Positions 42,302-50,524 of a DNA stretch of 64,000 nt are shown here, piece after piece. The stretch's first letter is position 1, and each line of letters opens with the position of its first letter. Under the pieces are notes generated by a model, which saw nothing but the letters and a program-made list of their open reading frames with translations, ran no database searches and was not told the DNA's origin. Source of the stretch: BM714 sp964484935 (GTDB lineage: Bacteria > Bacillota > Clostridia > Peptostreptococcales > BM714); assembly GCA_964484935.1 (NCBI GenBank), contig CAZAFW010000003.1:32641-96640 (forward strand), read 5' to 3'. A program made the position numbers and the translations under genes.

Positions 42302-42502
42302 CTATGCTTTTGTAACATTGGCGGCTTGAGGTCCTCTCTCGCCTTGAACAACTTCAAATTGAACTTCTTGTCCCTCTTCCAATGTTTTGAATCCGTCCAT
42401 CTCTATGGCTGAGTAATGTACGAAAACATCATCTTCACCTTCGATTGAGATAAAACCGAATCCTTTTTCTGCGTTAAACCATTTGACTGTACCGATTTTC
42501 AT
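42302..42502 (-). CDS. Cold-shock protein (CspA family)
   Basis: 66 residues, one OB-fold cold-shock domain with RNP1 KGFGFI and RNP2 VFVHYSAI. It binds single-stranded RNA and DNA and melts RNA structure. ATG at 42502 follows GGAGG by 8 bases; the longer frame to 42517 is not needed. It has its own strong promoter. Confidence 0.96.
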   Translation of the reverse strand: MKIGTVKWFNAEKGFGFISIEGEDDVFVHYSAIEMDGFKTLEEGQEVQFEVVQGERGPQAANVTKA

Positions 42503-42548
42503 TAGCAAATCCTCCAAAACTTAATATATTTGTGTCATGCACGTAAGT

Positions 42549-42577
42549 ATTTTATCATAAAAAGAAAATATTGTCAA
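42549..42577 (-). promoter_or_regulatory. Sigma-A promoter of the cold-shock gene
   Basis: Leftward TTGACA (42577-42572), 17 bases, TAAAAT (42554-42549). This leaves an AT-rich leader of about 40 bases before the start codon. Confidence 0.85.
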
Positions 42578-42640
42578 TAATTTCTGAAAAAACAGTTAAT
42601 GCCCGGCAAAAGCTCCTTCAATTGCTTTTCTTTCCGTCGA

Positions 42641-43132
42641 CTAAAACGGCGCATAGCTCTGCTCTGCCCACCAGTTTTCCTTGAGCATTTCATATTGGGC
42701 CGCAAATTGTTCATAGTGAGTGCTTTCCCATTCCGCCAGAGCAATGAAAAGTTTTTTCATTTCATTTATTTCGGTCTTTTCAGCATTTTTCTCATAGAAT
42801 TCAACAGAGGCTTTTTCCATTTGCATTCCTATTCCGTATACAGATACTGCAATACCTGCTGTTTTCCTGTCAAGATTCTCCCATTTGAATATTTTAGGCG
42901 ACGGAGCCGGTTGCAATGAATCCAAATCGAAATCGCATGCCTTTCCCTCGTCCATTTTGCACTTGAACTCATTGAGCCATTCTATATGCATTTTTTCCTG
43001 GTCGGCAAGCTCGAGAAATGCACTCCTTGTCTCCTCATCCCCAGCCTTTTCAGCAGCCATCTTGTAAAACTCGTATCCCTCGACTTCGTTTATGATTGCT
43101 GTCTTTACCGCCATCATTTCCTTTTCATACAT
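42641..43132 (-). CDS. Ferritin-like/rubrerythrin-type diiron protein without rubredoxin domain
   Basis: 163 residues. Four-helix ferritin-like signature: AIINEVEGYEFYKMAA (E-x-x-x-Y), ADQEKMHIEWL (E-x-x-H), MEKASVEFYEKNA and LAEWESTHYEQF (E-x-x-x-H). This gives the two carboxylate/His pairs for a diiron site. There is no C-terminal CxxC rubredoxin domain, so it is not a full rubrerythrin. Function may be peroxide or oxygen defence or iron handling. ATG at 43132 follows AGGGGA; the TTG at 43153 is not needed. Confidence 0.87.
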   Translation of the reverse strand: MYEKEMMAVKTAIINEVEGYEFYKMAAEKAGDEETRSAFLELADQEKMHIEWLNEFKCKMDEGKACDFDLDSLQPAPSPKIFKWENLDRKTAGIAVSVYGIGMQMEKASVEFYEKNAEKTEINEMKKLFIALAEWESTHYEQFAAQYEMLKENWWAEQSYAPF

Positions 43133-43196
43133 GGTTTTTCGTCCCCTTTCCAAAATGTTTTAAACAACTTAATTTTCGGTTGCAATTGCTTTCTCG

Positions 43197-43216
43197 AAAA
43201 AACCGCCCAAGGCGGC
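43197..43216 (-). terminator. Rho-independent terminator after the TM1266-type gene
   Basis: CCGCC-TTG-GGCGG followed leftward by TTTTTT. Confidence 0.8.
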
Positions 43217-43229
43217 CTTTCGATATCAC

Positions 43230-43475
43230 CTAAAAAATCATCGTCTTAACGGTAACGCTTGCCAAGGCCTGAAGCTTGCCCATTAGCTCCCTCGAATTTT
43301 CATCCGAATTCTCCACGAACTCCAAGAGTATTATCCCAGAGCTGCTGCATACATTTTCAGCCTCGTGGAGCCCCAATCTGGTCTTTATGTAGCAGCCGTA
43401 TTCCGTAAGCATGTTTTGCACTGTCTCGGCGTCCTTTTCCCTGTCGGCGATTCGAATGCCCATTATTGTAGTCAT
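43230..43475 (-). CDS. TM1266-type protein (iron-only hydrogenase system putative regulator)
   Basis: 81 residues with an ACT-like beta-alpha-beta pattern. The sequence layout MGIRIADREKDAETVQNMLTEY (fragment ADREKDAETVQ), YIKTRLGLHE and KLQALASVTVKTMIF matches the short TM1266 family often found near FeFe-hydrogenase maturation genes. No hydrogenase gene is in the window, so it is an orphan here. Role unproven; it could bind a small ligand. ATG follows AGGAGGG. Confidence 0.72.
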   Translation of the reverse strand: MTTIMGIRIADREKDAETVQNMLTEYGCYIKTRLGLHEAENVCSSSGIILLEFVENSDENSRELMGKLQALASVTVKTMIF

Positions 43476-43535
43476 ATATTCCCTCCTGATTTTTCGTCTT
43501 TTATTTATTTACCCCGTTGACCTGATGGCAAACAT

Positions 43536-43561
43536 AAAACCGGACAGTTTCCCGTCCGGCT
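43536..43561 (-). terminator. Rho-independent terminator after the SLH protein gene
   Basis: CCGGAC-GGGAAACT-GTCCGG followed leftward by TTTT. Confidence 0.8.
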
Positions 43562-43618
43562 TTATCCATTAAAATTCTATGCGTATTTTCTTGCCAATCA
43601 TTTTAAGCGATTTAAAGT

Positions 43619-45622
43619 CTATTCGATTTCGCTTTTAATGAAAGTATAGCTCACCTCGCCAAGCACCGTATCCTCTCCTTGGAGTTTGAACTCTACTGTG
43701 TAAGTTCCTTCATCTCGATCTTCCCCAAGGAAAATCCTGAATTTCATGGATGCCTCGACATCTTCGCCCTGCAAATCCCATGGTCCGAGAACAGACTCCA
43801 CTCTTTCCCATCCGCTCGTAAGCTTGCGCTCAAGCATTGCATCATCGTCATCAAACAGAATATTTTCATCACCATCAAGCACGTGGTAAGCTTCTACCGA
43901 CTTTTCATGATCATCATTCGGTATCGATGTCAACTCGAATTCAAAGTTCCAGCCTTCAACTGCCGATTCCGTTACATCGTGGATTTCGAGCGAAAGCGGA
44001 ATCTCAACCAGATACTCAAATTCATTGTCGAGACCTGTGATCATTTCGACATCCTGACCCAAGGCTTCCATGTCCTCGATGTCATCCGCGAGGGCTCCGT
44101 CTGAAGTAGTATATTTCACTTCATCTTCTTCGCCTTCGGCGGTTATAGTCACCCTGTAAGGGGTTTCTTCCTCCAGTCCGTAGATGACACCGTTTCCGGC
44201 TTCGCCATCGGAACCGTCAGCCAAGGCCACACGGCCCATTTCCATTATAAGGGTGAAAAGTTCTTCCTCTCCCGAGTCGGCGTCTGTATCAATGAATTTC
44301 ACGGGAATCTCATATGCGCCCGGAGTCGGAATGTAGGCCCTGAACCCGATTGTTTCGTCTCCATCATCAAGTACAAATTCCGGATATACATAGGTGTCTC
44401 CATCTTCATCAAGATTTTTCCATCCACCGTCGTCATACTCAATCGCAAACCAGCCCGGAAGGTCTTTAAAATCGAAGACTATTTCGACATTTTTGCCCTC
44501 GTTGTCGTTGCCGTCAAAATTGATTACGAAACCGAGCCAATCTTCATCAAACGTTTCATCAACATCATAATCCGCCGTCATGTCATAGGACTCGCAGGTT
44601 TTAAAACTCTCTTCTGCATCATTTTCCAGATTGTTTCCGTCCTCATCAAAAATATCTTTGTAATCGAGCCAAATTGTATATTCCTCATCAGTCTCAAGCT
44701 CGTCTTCCAACTCTATGGTCCATATTTCCTTGGTGGCAGTTCTTTCTATGTCTGTAACGCTAAAATCTACAGTGCCTTCATCGCCATATTCAAGATGGAT
44801 TACTGCCTCCGCTCCTGACTCGTCAAATTCATCTTCACCATCTTCGTCCTCAAACACCAGCTCGCTGAAGCGAATTTCTATAACCGGATCGAGGCTTTCA
44901 AGACATCCGTCTTCCTCTTCTGCGGAAATTCTTGCCCACGGTTCGGAAACACTTCCGTGGTCGAAGAATGTCAGCCTGTGCATTACCATTGCAGCCTCGC
45001 AGCGCTTAAGTACGCCTCCTCCGCGGAACATGTTCTCGTCGTCGCCGATCATGAGCATGTTTTGATTCATCCATCTGATTTGTTCCCTGTATTCACCAAG
45101 CTCTTCCTCGTCGTCGAACCTGCTCGCCTGGTTTCCGAATGCGTCCCAATCGAACTCATCGTCATCCACTTCAAGGTTTGCCGCATAGAATGCGAACTCA
45201 GCCCTTGTTATTGCCGCGTTGGCGTTGAAGAGCTTTGCGGAATCTCCAAAAGCGTCGTTTTGTGCAGCCCATGCGTAGTAGCCCTTGCCCCAATCCGGAC
45301 CCTTATACAATCCGTAGTCTCCGTTTTCGAAGTCTCCTGCCTCAGCACCCGCGGCTTCATAGAGCATTACAAGCGATTCCAGCTTGGTAACGGGCTTGTT
45401 GGGCATGAATTTCCCGTTGCCGTATCCCTTCAGTTTTCCGCTCTCAGCCAGTTTGTATATTGTTTGAGCAGCCCAATGATCGTCTTCCAGGTCGTCAAAC
45501 CTGACCAGCTTCTTTTCCTGTCCCGGCGGAACCCAGTCCGATCCCTTTGGCGCGGCGTAGCCGACTGCTACTGTCGAGAACACCAGCATGAAAATCAATA
45601 AAAATGCCGTCAATTTTCTCAT
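43619..45622 (-). CDS. S-layer-homology surface protein, highly acidic
   Basis: 667 residues. A signal peptide (about 1-23, ending in YAA) is followed by SLH repeats from about 40 to 225 (FDDLEDDHWAAQTIYKLAESG, shown as FDDLEDDHWAAQ; KGYGNGKFMPNKPVTKLE; AAITRAEFAFYAANLE). These anchor proteins to pyruvylated cell-wall polymers. Residues about 240-340 look like a Big_5-type Ig domain (DPVIEIRFSELVFED), and the rest is beta-rich and very rich in Asp/Glu, suggesting Ca2+ binding. It lies 15 bases downstream of rsgI, so it may be part of the SigI regulon. It has no catalytic domain that I can see. Confidence 0.88.
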   Translation of the reverse strand: MRKLTAFLLIFMLVFSTVAVGYAAPKGSDWVPPGQEKKLVRFDDLEDDHWAAQTIYKLAESGKLKGYGNGKFMPNKPVTKLESLVMLYEAAGAEAGDFENGDYGLYKGPDWGKGYYAWAAQNDAFGDSAKLFNANAAITRAEFAFYAANLEVDDDEFDWDAFGNQASRFDDEEELGEYREQIRWMNQNMLMIGDDENMFRGGGVLKRCEAAMVMHRLTFFDHGSVSEPWARISAEEEDGCLESLDPVIEIRFSELVFEDEDGEDEFDESGAEAVIHLEYGDEGTVDFSVTDIERTATKEIWTIELEDELETDEEYTIWLDYKDIFDEDGNNLENDAEESFKTCESYDMTADYDVDETFDEDWLGFVINFDGNDNEGKNVEIVFDFKDLPGWFAIEYDDGGWKNLDEDGDTYVYPEFVLDDGDETIGFRAYIPTPGAYEIPVKFIDTDADSGEEELFTLIMEMGRVALADGSDGEAGNGVIYGLEEETPYRVTITAEGEEDEVKYTTSDGALADDIEDMEALGQDVEMITGLDNEFEYLVEIPLSLEIHDVTESAVEGWNFEFELTSIPNDDHEKSVEAYHVLDGDENILFDDDDAMLERKLTSGWERVESVLGPWDLQGEDVEASMKFRIFLGEDRDEGTYTVEFKLQGEDTVLGEVSYTFIKSEIE

Positions 45623-45637
45623 GATTCATATTCCTCC

Positions 45638-46543
45638 TTATTTGTTCCCTTTTCCGGAATTGTTGCCTTTTCCGGTATTACCGTTTTCTTCGTTTCCTTT
45701 TGCTTCATCCTGCTCTTTGGCATCGTCTTCTTTGTCTTTGACCTGGTCATCTTTGCCTTTTCCCTTGTTGAAAGGCTGCATGATGTCCTTTACCGACTTC
45801 TCTCCGTATTCGGCGGCAAATTCGTCGAAATCATCATATGACAGAGATTCTTCTCCCTCTTCGCCTTTGAAAGCGTAGCCGCCCATTTCATATTCGCCAT
45901 AGATCTTCCTGAGCAAATTGAGTTTTCCGGGAGTTATGTTCAGACCCTCGGCCTCGACCTTGAAAGCCTTGTACTTTTCAAGTGTGCCCGTTTCCGCATT
46001 GTAGGAAAACCTAAGGCCTGTTTCTTTGTGGTGGTTCTCTATTGCATTCTTGGCCTTTTCAAGATTCTCGGTATTGTTTTTCCCGCTCACAAAGACGCTG
46101 ACAAAATTCTCCGAGCCTTCGGAAAGGAATTCCTCGTCCTCTGCGGCCTCAAGAATCATCTTTACGGCGTTTCCCACGCCTTTGTTCTTGATGTTTCCTG
46201 CCGCCTCGAGCACTCTTTCTCCATCTGCGTTTGTGCCCGAAACCTCGATTACCTTGTCCCATCTGTTGTATGAAATTTCAATGCCGGGATTTATGTCTAC
46301 ATCGACATAGCCTTCTGGCGTATAGTAAGCGTATCCTCCCGCTCCCGCACCCAGGAAAATCAGAAACGAAGCAGCCAGTGCCGTCAATCGCCTTGCCGCC
46401 CATTTACTCTTGCCGCCGCCTGCGAAATCCATCTCCTGTCCGACGCAAACGCTTCTTCCTTCCTTTTTGGTTTTTATATACTCTCCGCTTTTATTGAGAA
46501 CGACTAAATTTTCCCCGTCTATTTCCATTACAATACCCTTCAA
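45638..46543 (-). CDS. rsgI: Anti-sigma-I factor RsgI-like membrane protein
   Basis: 301 residues. The N-terminal RsgI_N domain (KGIVMEIDGENLVVLNKSGEY) binds SigI, a membrane helix lies at about 52-72, and the outside region begins with YVDVDINPGIEISYNRWD. The Asn-Pro there is the conserved site where RsgI proteins are self-cleaved. The far C-terminus (about 255-301) is a charged Lys/Glu/Gly/Asn repeat of low complexity and carries no sugar-binding module, unlike cellulosome RsgI proteins. The start is TTG at 46543 behind GGAGG. It forms a pair with sigI, 4 bases upstream. Confidence 0.9.
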   Translation of the reverse strand: MKGIVMEIDGENLVVLNKSGEYIKTKKEGRSVCVGQEMDFAGGGKSKWAARRLTALAASFLIFLGAGAGGYAYYTPEGYVDVDINPGIEISYNRWDKVIEVSGTNADGERVLEAAGNIKNKGVGNAVKMILEAAEDEEFLSEGSENFVSVFVSGKNNTENLEKAKNAIENHHKETGLRFSYNAETGTLEKYKAFKVEAEGLNITPGKLNLLRKIYGEYEMGGYAFKGEEGEESLSYDDFDEFAAEYGEKSVKDIMQPFNKGKGKDDQVKDKEDDAKEQDEAKGNEENGNTGKGNNSGKGNK

Positions 46544-46547
46544 GTCT

Positions 46548-47276
46548 TCACCTCCATTCTATATAGTCCCTTATGTAGCGATAGTCTCCTGTCAAAACAA
46601 CTATGAGACTCAATATATATATTCGGCCCCTCTCGAGTTTTTTGCGGGGTATTTCGATTTTATCCGTGATTTTATTTATGGGAAGCCTATGGTTTCTCAT
46701 GAGTTCGTCCATTATGTCATCGTCACGGACAACGGCAAGCGCCAAATCCTTGTATTCGCGCCTAAGGCGTTCATGCTTTGGCGAATTCTCGACAAGTCTT
46801 GTCAAGGAAATCCCCCATGAAGCCAGTTCCCTTTTGTATGCTTCTATTTCATCAATCCTGTCTTCCGTTTCCTTTTTCCTTCGATACGCGTCCTCGGCCG
46901 AGGATGCCTCATATGCTCTTGCGGAGTAATCGCTGCTGTTGTTGAAATCCATGGGAAGAGCGTTGTTTTTGAGCTTGCGTTTCCTGTAGTCGTCTATGAG
47001 CCTTCTTCCAATAACCTGCTTGGCAAAAGAAAGGAAACCTCCTTTCCCTTTCTCATATCTGCTTATGGCCTCGTCGAAAGCCATCATGGCAATACCCGAC
47101 TCGTCGTCTACGCCCCGCCTTATGTAACGACCCGACTGCTTTGATGCGCAACTCAGTATGAAAGGCATATATTCCCTAACCAGTTCGTCCCTTATAGTTT
47201 GGTTGTTTTTAGCCAAAACGACCTTTTCCGATAGTGTGCCCACTGTCTTCATCCTTTCAACAAATTCTTTTCCCAT
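46548..47276 (-). CDS. sigI: RNA polymerase sigma factor SigI
   Basis: 242 residues. The SigI-type sigma-70 region 2 is seen in LVREYMPFILSCASKQ, DDESGIAMMAFDEAISRYEKGKG and FLSFAKQVIGRRLIDDYRKRK. A SigI-specific C-terminal domain includes LTRLVENSPKHERLRREYK. SigI governs heat, envelope or polysaccharide responses in Bacilli and Clostridia, restrained by RsgI. ATG at 47276 has only a weak site (AGAG), with GGGGGA 12 bases away, so the start is slightly uncertain. It follows the pcm gene by 5 bases. Confidence 0.9.
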   Translation of the reverse strand: MGKEFVERMKTVGTLSEKVVLAKNNQTIRDELVREYMPFILSCASKQSGRYIRRGVDDESGIAMMAFDEAISRYEKGKGGFLSFAKQVIGRRLIDDYRKRKLKNNALPMDFNNSSDYSARAYEASSAEDAYRRKKETEDRIDEIEAYKRELASWGISLTRLVENSPKHERLRREYKDLALAVVRDDDIMDELMRNHRLPINKITDKIEIPRKKLERGRIYILSLIVVLTGDYRYIRDYIEWR

Positions 47277-47281
47277 ATCTC

Positions 47282-47857
47282 TTAATAATCCCCCACAAGG
47301 TCGACGAATCTCACCTGAAGAAGCGTCTTTTCGATCAATTCTCCACTCTCCGTCTTTTCCACCCTAAGAAGGGTTTGCACCAGCCCCTCGCCTGCCGGAA
47401 TTATCATTATTCCCCCCGGGGCCAATTGATCAGTGAGAGCTTTGGGGACATGGCGGGCCGCCGCTGTCACCACTATCCTGTCGTATGGAGCGTGTTTCTT
47501 CCATCCCCTGCTTCCATCCCCAACAAGATATTCAATATTATTATACCCCAAAAATGCCAGTCTTCTTTGCGCATTTTCCGAAAGAGCTCCTATGCGCTCA
47601 ACTGTGTAGACCCGGCATCCGAACTGGGCGAGAAAAGCTGTTTGGTATCCGCTTCCGGTCCCTATTTCAAGAACTGACGAATCGCTTCTCAGATCGAGCA
47701 TTCTTGTCATATAAAGCACAAGGCTGGGCTGTGAAATTGTCTGCCCGAATCCAATTGGAAGGGGTCCGTCAAATTCGGCCAACCGCTTGTTTTCGCCTTC
47801 GAGAAAAAACGACCGGTCGAGCCTTTTGAAAAATTCGTTCAATTCCTTGTCAGTCAT
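47282..47857 (-). CDS. pcm: Protein-L-isoaspartate O-methyltransferase
   Basis: 191 residues. A class I SAM methyltransferase with IGFGQTISQPSLVLYM (PCMT signature), VLEIGTGSGYQTAFLAQ (SAM motif I) and YDRIVVTAAARHVPKAL. It methylates isoaspartyl residues to start repair of aged proteins. ATG at 47857 follows GGTGA; an upstream TTG at 47878 lacks a ribosome site. It stands directly before sigI, which hints at shared stress control. Confidence 0.88.
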   Translation of the reverse strand: MTDKELNEFFKRLDRSFFLEGENKRLAEFDGPLPIGFGQTISQPSLVLYMTRMLDLRSDSSVLEIGTGSGYQTAFLAQFGCRVYTVERIGALSENAQRRLAFLGYNNIEYLVGDGSRGWKKHAPYDRIVVTAAARHVPKALTDQLAPGGIMIIPAGEGLVQTLLRVEKTESGELIEKTLLQVRFVDLVGDY

Positions 47858-48076
47858 GATTTCACCACTTTCCATCAAGGCTGTTCAAACACCTTTGTTT
47901 ATTATTTATTCTCATTTTCAGCCTGTTTAATCAAAGGCAAGCAATCTTGCCTGCTTTGGAAAAATAATTTGTTGCAGCAACACTGTTTTGGGTAAAAAAA
48001 TATATAGGCATATTTTTGCCTTGCCTGCTTTTTTATGAATGCTTGAAAAATCATATGCAAAGGAGGATTGCCGGAC

Positions 48077-49858
48077 ATGCCCGAAAAAAAAGAAAACAAA
48101 ATAAGCCTGACCCGGCAAAGCCTCCTGTTCTCTATAGTAGTAATTCTTTTCCTGAGCCTTTCAAACGGCGTGATGACTTATTTCGGCCAGGTTAGGGCTT
48201 ACCAGGCCGACCGAGAATCGAGTGAAAATGCATATTTGGAAAGGGAACTTTACGCAAGCCGCTCAAAAATACAAAGCATAAAATCCTATATAGACAACGA
48301 ATCCGCTTTGTCGGAAGAATCTCTCAGGGCAAAAACAAAATCCATAGTTTCTGAAGCTCACAACATGGCCCTTTCAATTTATGAAAAAAACAAAAATGAA
48401 ATGCAAGAAGCGGAACTTAAGGAATTGATAAATCATGTTGTGGGATCGCTTAAATACGATAAGGAGCCTCGATACAACTTCATTGGCCGCATGGACGGCA
48501 CAATTGTAATGCTTCCTTCAATGCCCGGGCAAGAGGGCATGAGCATTTTGAATATTAAGGATACCGAAGGAATATACCCTGTTCAAAACGCAATAAAAAT
48601 TGCTTCGTCGCCTGAAAGAGAGGGGCATATGAAATGGAAGTGGTACAAGCCCGGAGAAACAGACGAAATGCATGAAAAAATAGGCTATGTAAAATATTTT
48701 GAGCCCTATGATTGGTTTATCGGCACAGGAGAGTATCTTTATAATTCGGAAAACAGCTTGAAGGCAAAGGTTCTTGAAACACTCGAAAAAATATACGGGA
48801 ATTCAGAACAATACGTATTCATCGGAAACAGCGACGGAAATGCCCTTATGGCGCCCTACGAGATAGATAATTTTTATGATTTGGGAAAATCTGGAGACAC
48901 ATACGTATGGGACATAATAAAAAGCCTCCACTCCAATTCGGAAGGCTTTGTGGACTATGTTCTTCCTGAAAACGCTCTGGGATATTCCCATTCAAAGACA
49001 AGCTATGTGCTTTACATCCCTGAGTGGGACTGGTACGTGGGTACTGGCATAAACCTTGATTTCCTTGATTCGCAAAACCAAAAGAGGATTGAGGATCTGG
49101 AGGAGATTCTTGTTCAAAATTTTATGTTCAGCATACTCCTTTCCTTTGCCACGTTCTTGGTTGCAATATACCTTTTCGCCTACTACAACAGGAACCTGGA
49201 CAAGGAATTTGAGATGATGAATGACTTTCTCTCAAGTGCTCCCGGCAAATACAGAGAACTCGATATTTCAAGATTCAAATATCGCGAGCTCCACCACTTG
49301 GCTTCTACGGCAAACCAGATGATTTTAAAAATACGAATGCAGAAGCTCGAACTCGAAAAGTATTCAAAGCGAATGAAGCAGCTCGCAAGAACCGACAGTC
49401 TTACCGGCCTTTTAAACCACAATGCCATAATCGAGAATGCGCAGTCCCGCATGCATGAATCGGACCGCTACCACGCTCCGCTTTCTGTGATAATGCTCGA
49501 CATAGACGATTTCAAATCAATAAATGACACGTACGGACACCAATTCGGCGACGAGGTTCTTGTGAGCGTTTCATCCACTTTCAATGAAATCCTTCGCGAG
49601 ACGGACATAATAGGCAGATACGGTGGAGAGGAATTCCTTATCCTTCTTCCCAATACCAATCTTGACGACGCATGGCAGGTTGCCGAAAAAATAAGAAAAG
49701 CTGTCGAATCCATCTCGTGGGATGCGGGCGATTTAACTGTAACCTTGAGCGGAGGCGTTTCCGAGTATGAAGGCAAACACAGCAACAGAATGATAGGCGA
49801 CGCCGACAAAAAGCTCTACAAGGCCAAATCCATGGGGAAAAACCGAATGGTCAAATAA
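48077..49858 (+). CDS. Diguanylate cyclase with extracytoplasmic Cache sensor
   Basis: 593 residues. Membrane helix at about 15-35, then a large outside region (about 40-345) with two Cache-type segments (each ends in a WFIGTGEYLY or WYVGTGINLD motif), a second helix (about 355-378), a linker, and a GGDEF domain (about 430-593). The active site is GGEEF and the inhibitory I-site RETD stands five residues before it, so it should make c-di-GMP with product inhibition. ATG at 48077 with AGGAGG 10 bases upstream is preferred to a TTG at 48068. No EAL domain is present. Confidence 0.93.
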   Translation: MPEKKENKISLTRQSLLFSIVVILFLSLSNGVMTYFGQVRAYQADRESSENAYLERELYASRSKIQSIKSYIDNESALSEESLRAKTKSIVSEAHNMALSIYEKNKNEMQEAELKELINHVVGSLKYDKEPRYNFIGRMDGTIVMLPSMPGQEGMSILNIKDTEGIYPVQNAIKIASSPEREGHMKWKWYKPGETDEMHEKIGYVKYFEPYDWFIGTGEYLYNSENSLKAKVLETLEKIYGNSEQYVFIGNSDGNALMAPYEIDNFYDLGKSGDTYVWDIIKSLHSNSEGFVDYVLPENALGYSHSKTSYVLYIPEWDWYVGTGINLDFLDSQNQKRIEDLEEILVQNFMFSILLSFATFLVAIYLFAYYNRNLDKEFEMMNDFLSSAPGKYRELDISRFKYRELHHLASTANQMILKIRMQKLELEKYSKRMKQLARTDSLTGLLNHNAIIENAQSRMHESDRYHAPLSVIMLDIDDFKSINDTYGHQFGDEVLVSVSSTFNEILRETDIIGRYGGEEFLILLPNTNLDDAWQVAEKIRKAVESISWDAGDLTVTLSGGVSEYEGKHSNRMIGDADKKLYKAKSMGKNRMVK

Positions 49859-49900
49859 ACAATCCCCGATTGCGTTTTTACGCAATCGGGGATTGTTTTT
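49858..49900. terminator. Strong bidirectional terminator
   Basis: AACAATCCCCGATTGCG-TTTTTA-CGCAATCGGGGATTGTT followed by TTT; A/T tracts on both sides serve the GGDEF gene (+) and the ileS-HD unit (-). Confidence 0.92.
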
Positions 49901-49911
49901 CAAATCTTTTT

Positions 49912-50478
49912 CTACAGTCCCAGCTCTTCGGATATTTCTTTCATGGCATTGAGCGAAAGTTCGGCGAAATCACGGAAATCCATGTCCAGTTTTTCAATTG
50001 ACCACATGGCCTCTCTGTCGGCTCCAGCTGCGAAACGCGTTTCATGCATGCGTTTGGTTATCGATTTCACTTTGACCTTTTCGATTTTTTTGTCAGGATA
50101 AACCAGCGTTATGGCATTTATAAAACCCGTTATAGGATCTGCCGCGTATATGGCCCTGTCAAGCTGAGACTTTATGGGTGTCTTTGTCGATTTGTTGTGC
50201 GCCATTATCGCATGGTACATGACCTCGTCTCCAAAACCCTCTTGCTTTAGGATTTCAACAGCTCTGGGCCCGTGAAGCTCGGGATGCTCCCTATAGTCCA
50301 CAAGGTCGGCGTCAAGGTCGTGGAGGAGTCCTGTGATTGCCCACAGGTCTTCCCTTTTCGGATCAAATTTCCTGCCAAGGCTTCTCATGACCGCTTCCAC
50401 TGCATAAGAATGCCTTATAAGATGCTCTGTTTCAAGGTTCTTGGTCAGTATTTCTATTGCCCTGTCTCTATCGTACAT
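49912..50478 (-). CDS. HD-domain hydrolase-like protein
   Basis: 188 residues. HSYAVEAVMRSLGRK, GLLHDLDADLVDY (HD), HGPRAVEIL and YHAIMAHN give the His/Asp ligands of an HD phosphohydrolase. Proteins of this subtype are common in Clostridia next to housekeeping genes; the substrate (nucleotide, cyclic nucleotide) is unknown. ATG at 50478 follows GGGAG by 8 bases. It lies 46 bases downstream of ileS without a terminator between, so it may be read from the ileS T-box transcript. Confidence 0.82.
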   Translation of the reverse strand: MYDRDRAIEILTKNLETEHLIRHSYAVEAVMRSLGRKFDPKREDLWAITGLLHDLDADLVDYREHPELHGPRAVEILKQEGFGDEVMYHAIMAHNKSTKTPIKSQLDRAIYAADPITGFINAITLVYPDKKIEKVKVKSITKRMHETRFAAGADREAMWSIEKLDMDFRDFAELSLNAMKEISEELGL

Positions 50479-50524
50479 CTCAATCACTCCCAAAAACATT
50501 TTTAAAATGGTCTTTTTATTCTTT

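Noticed and set aside
48000..48076. c-di-GMP riboswitch upstream of the GGDEF gene
   Set aside because: The leader has hairpins (CAAAGGCAAG...CTTGCC...CTTTG near 47935) but no match to the GEMM conserved core that I can recognise.
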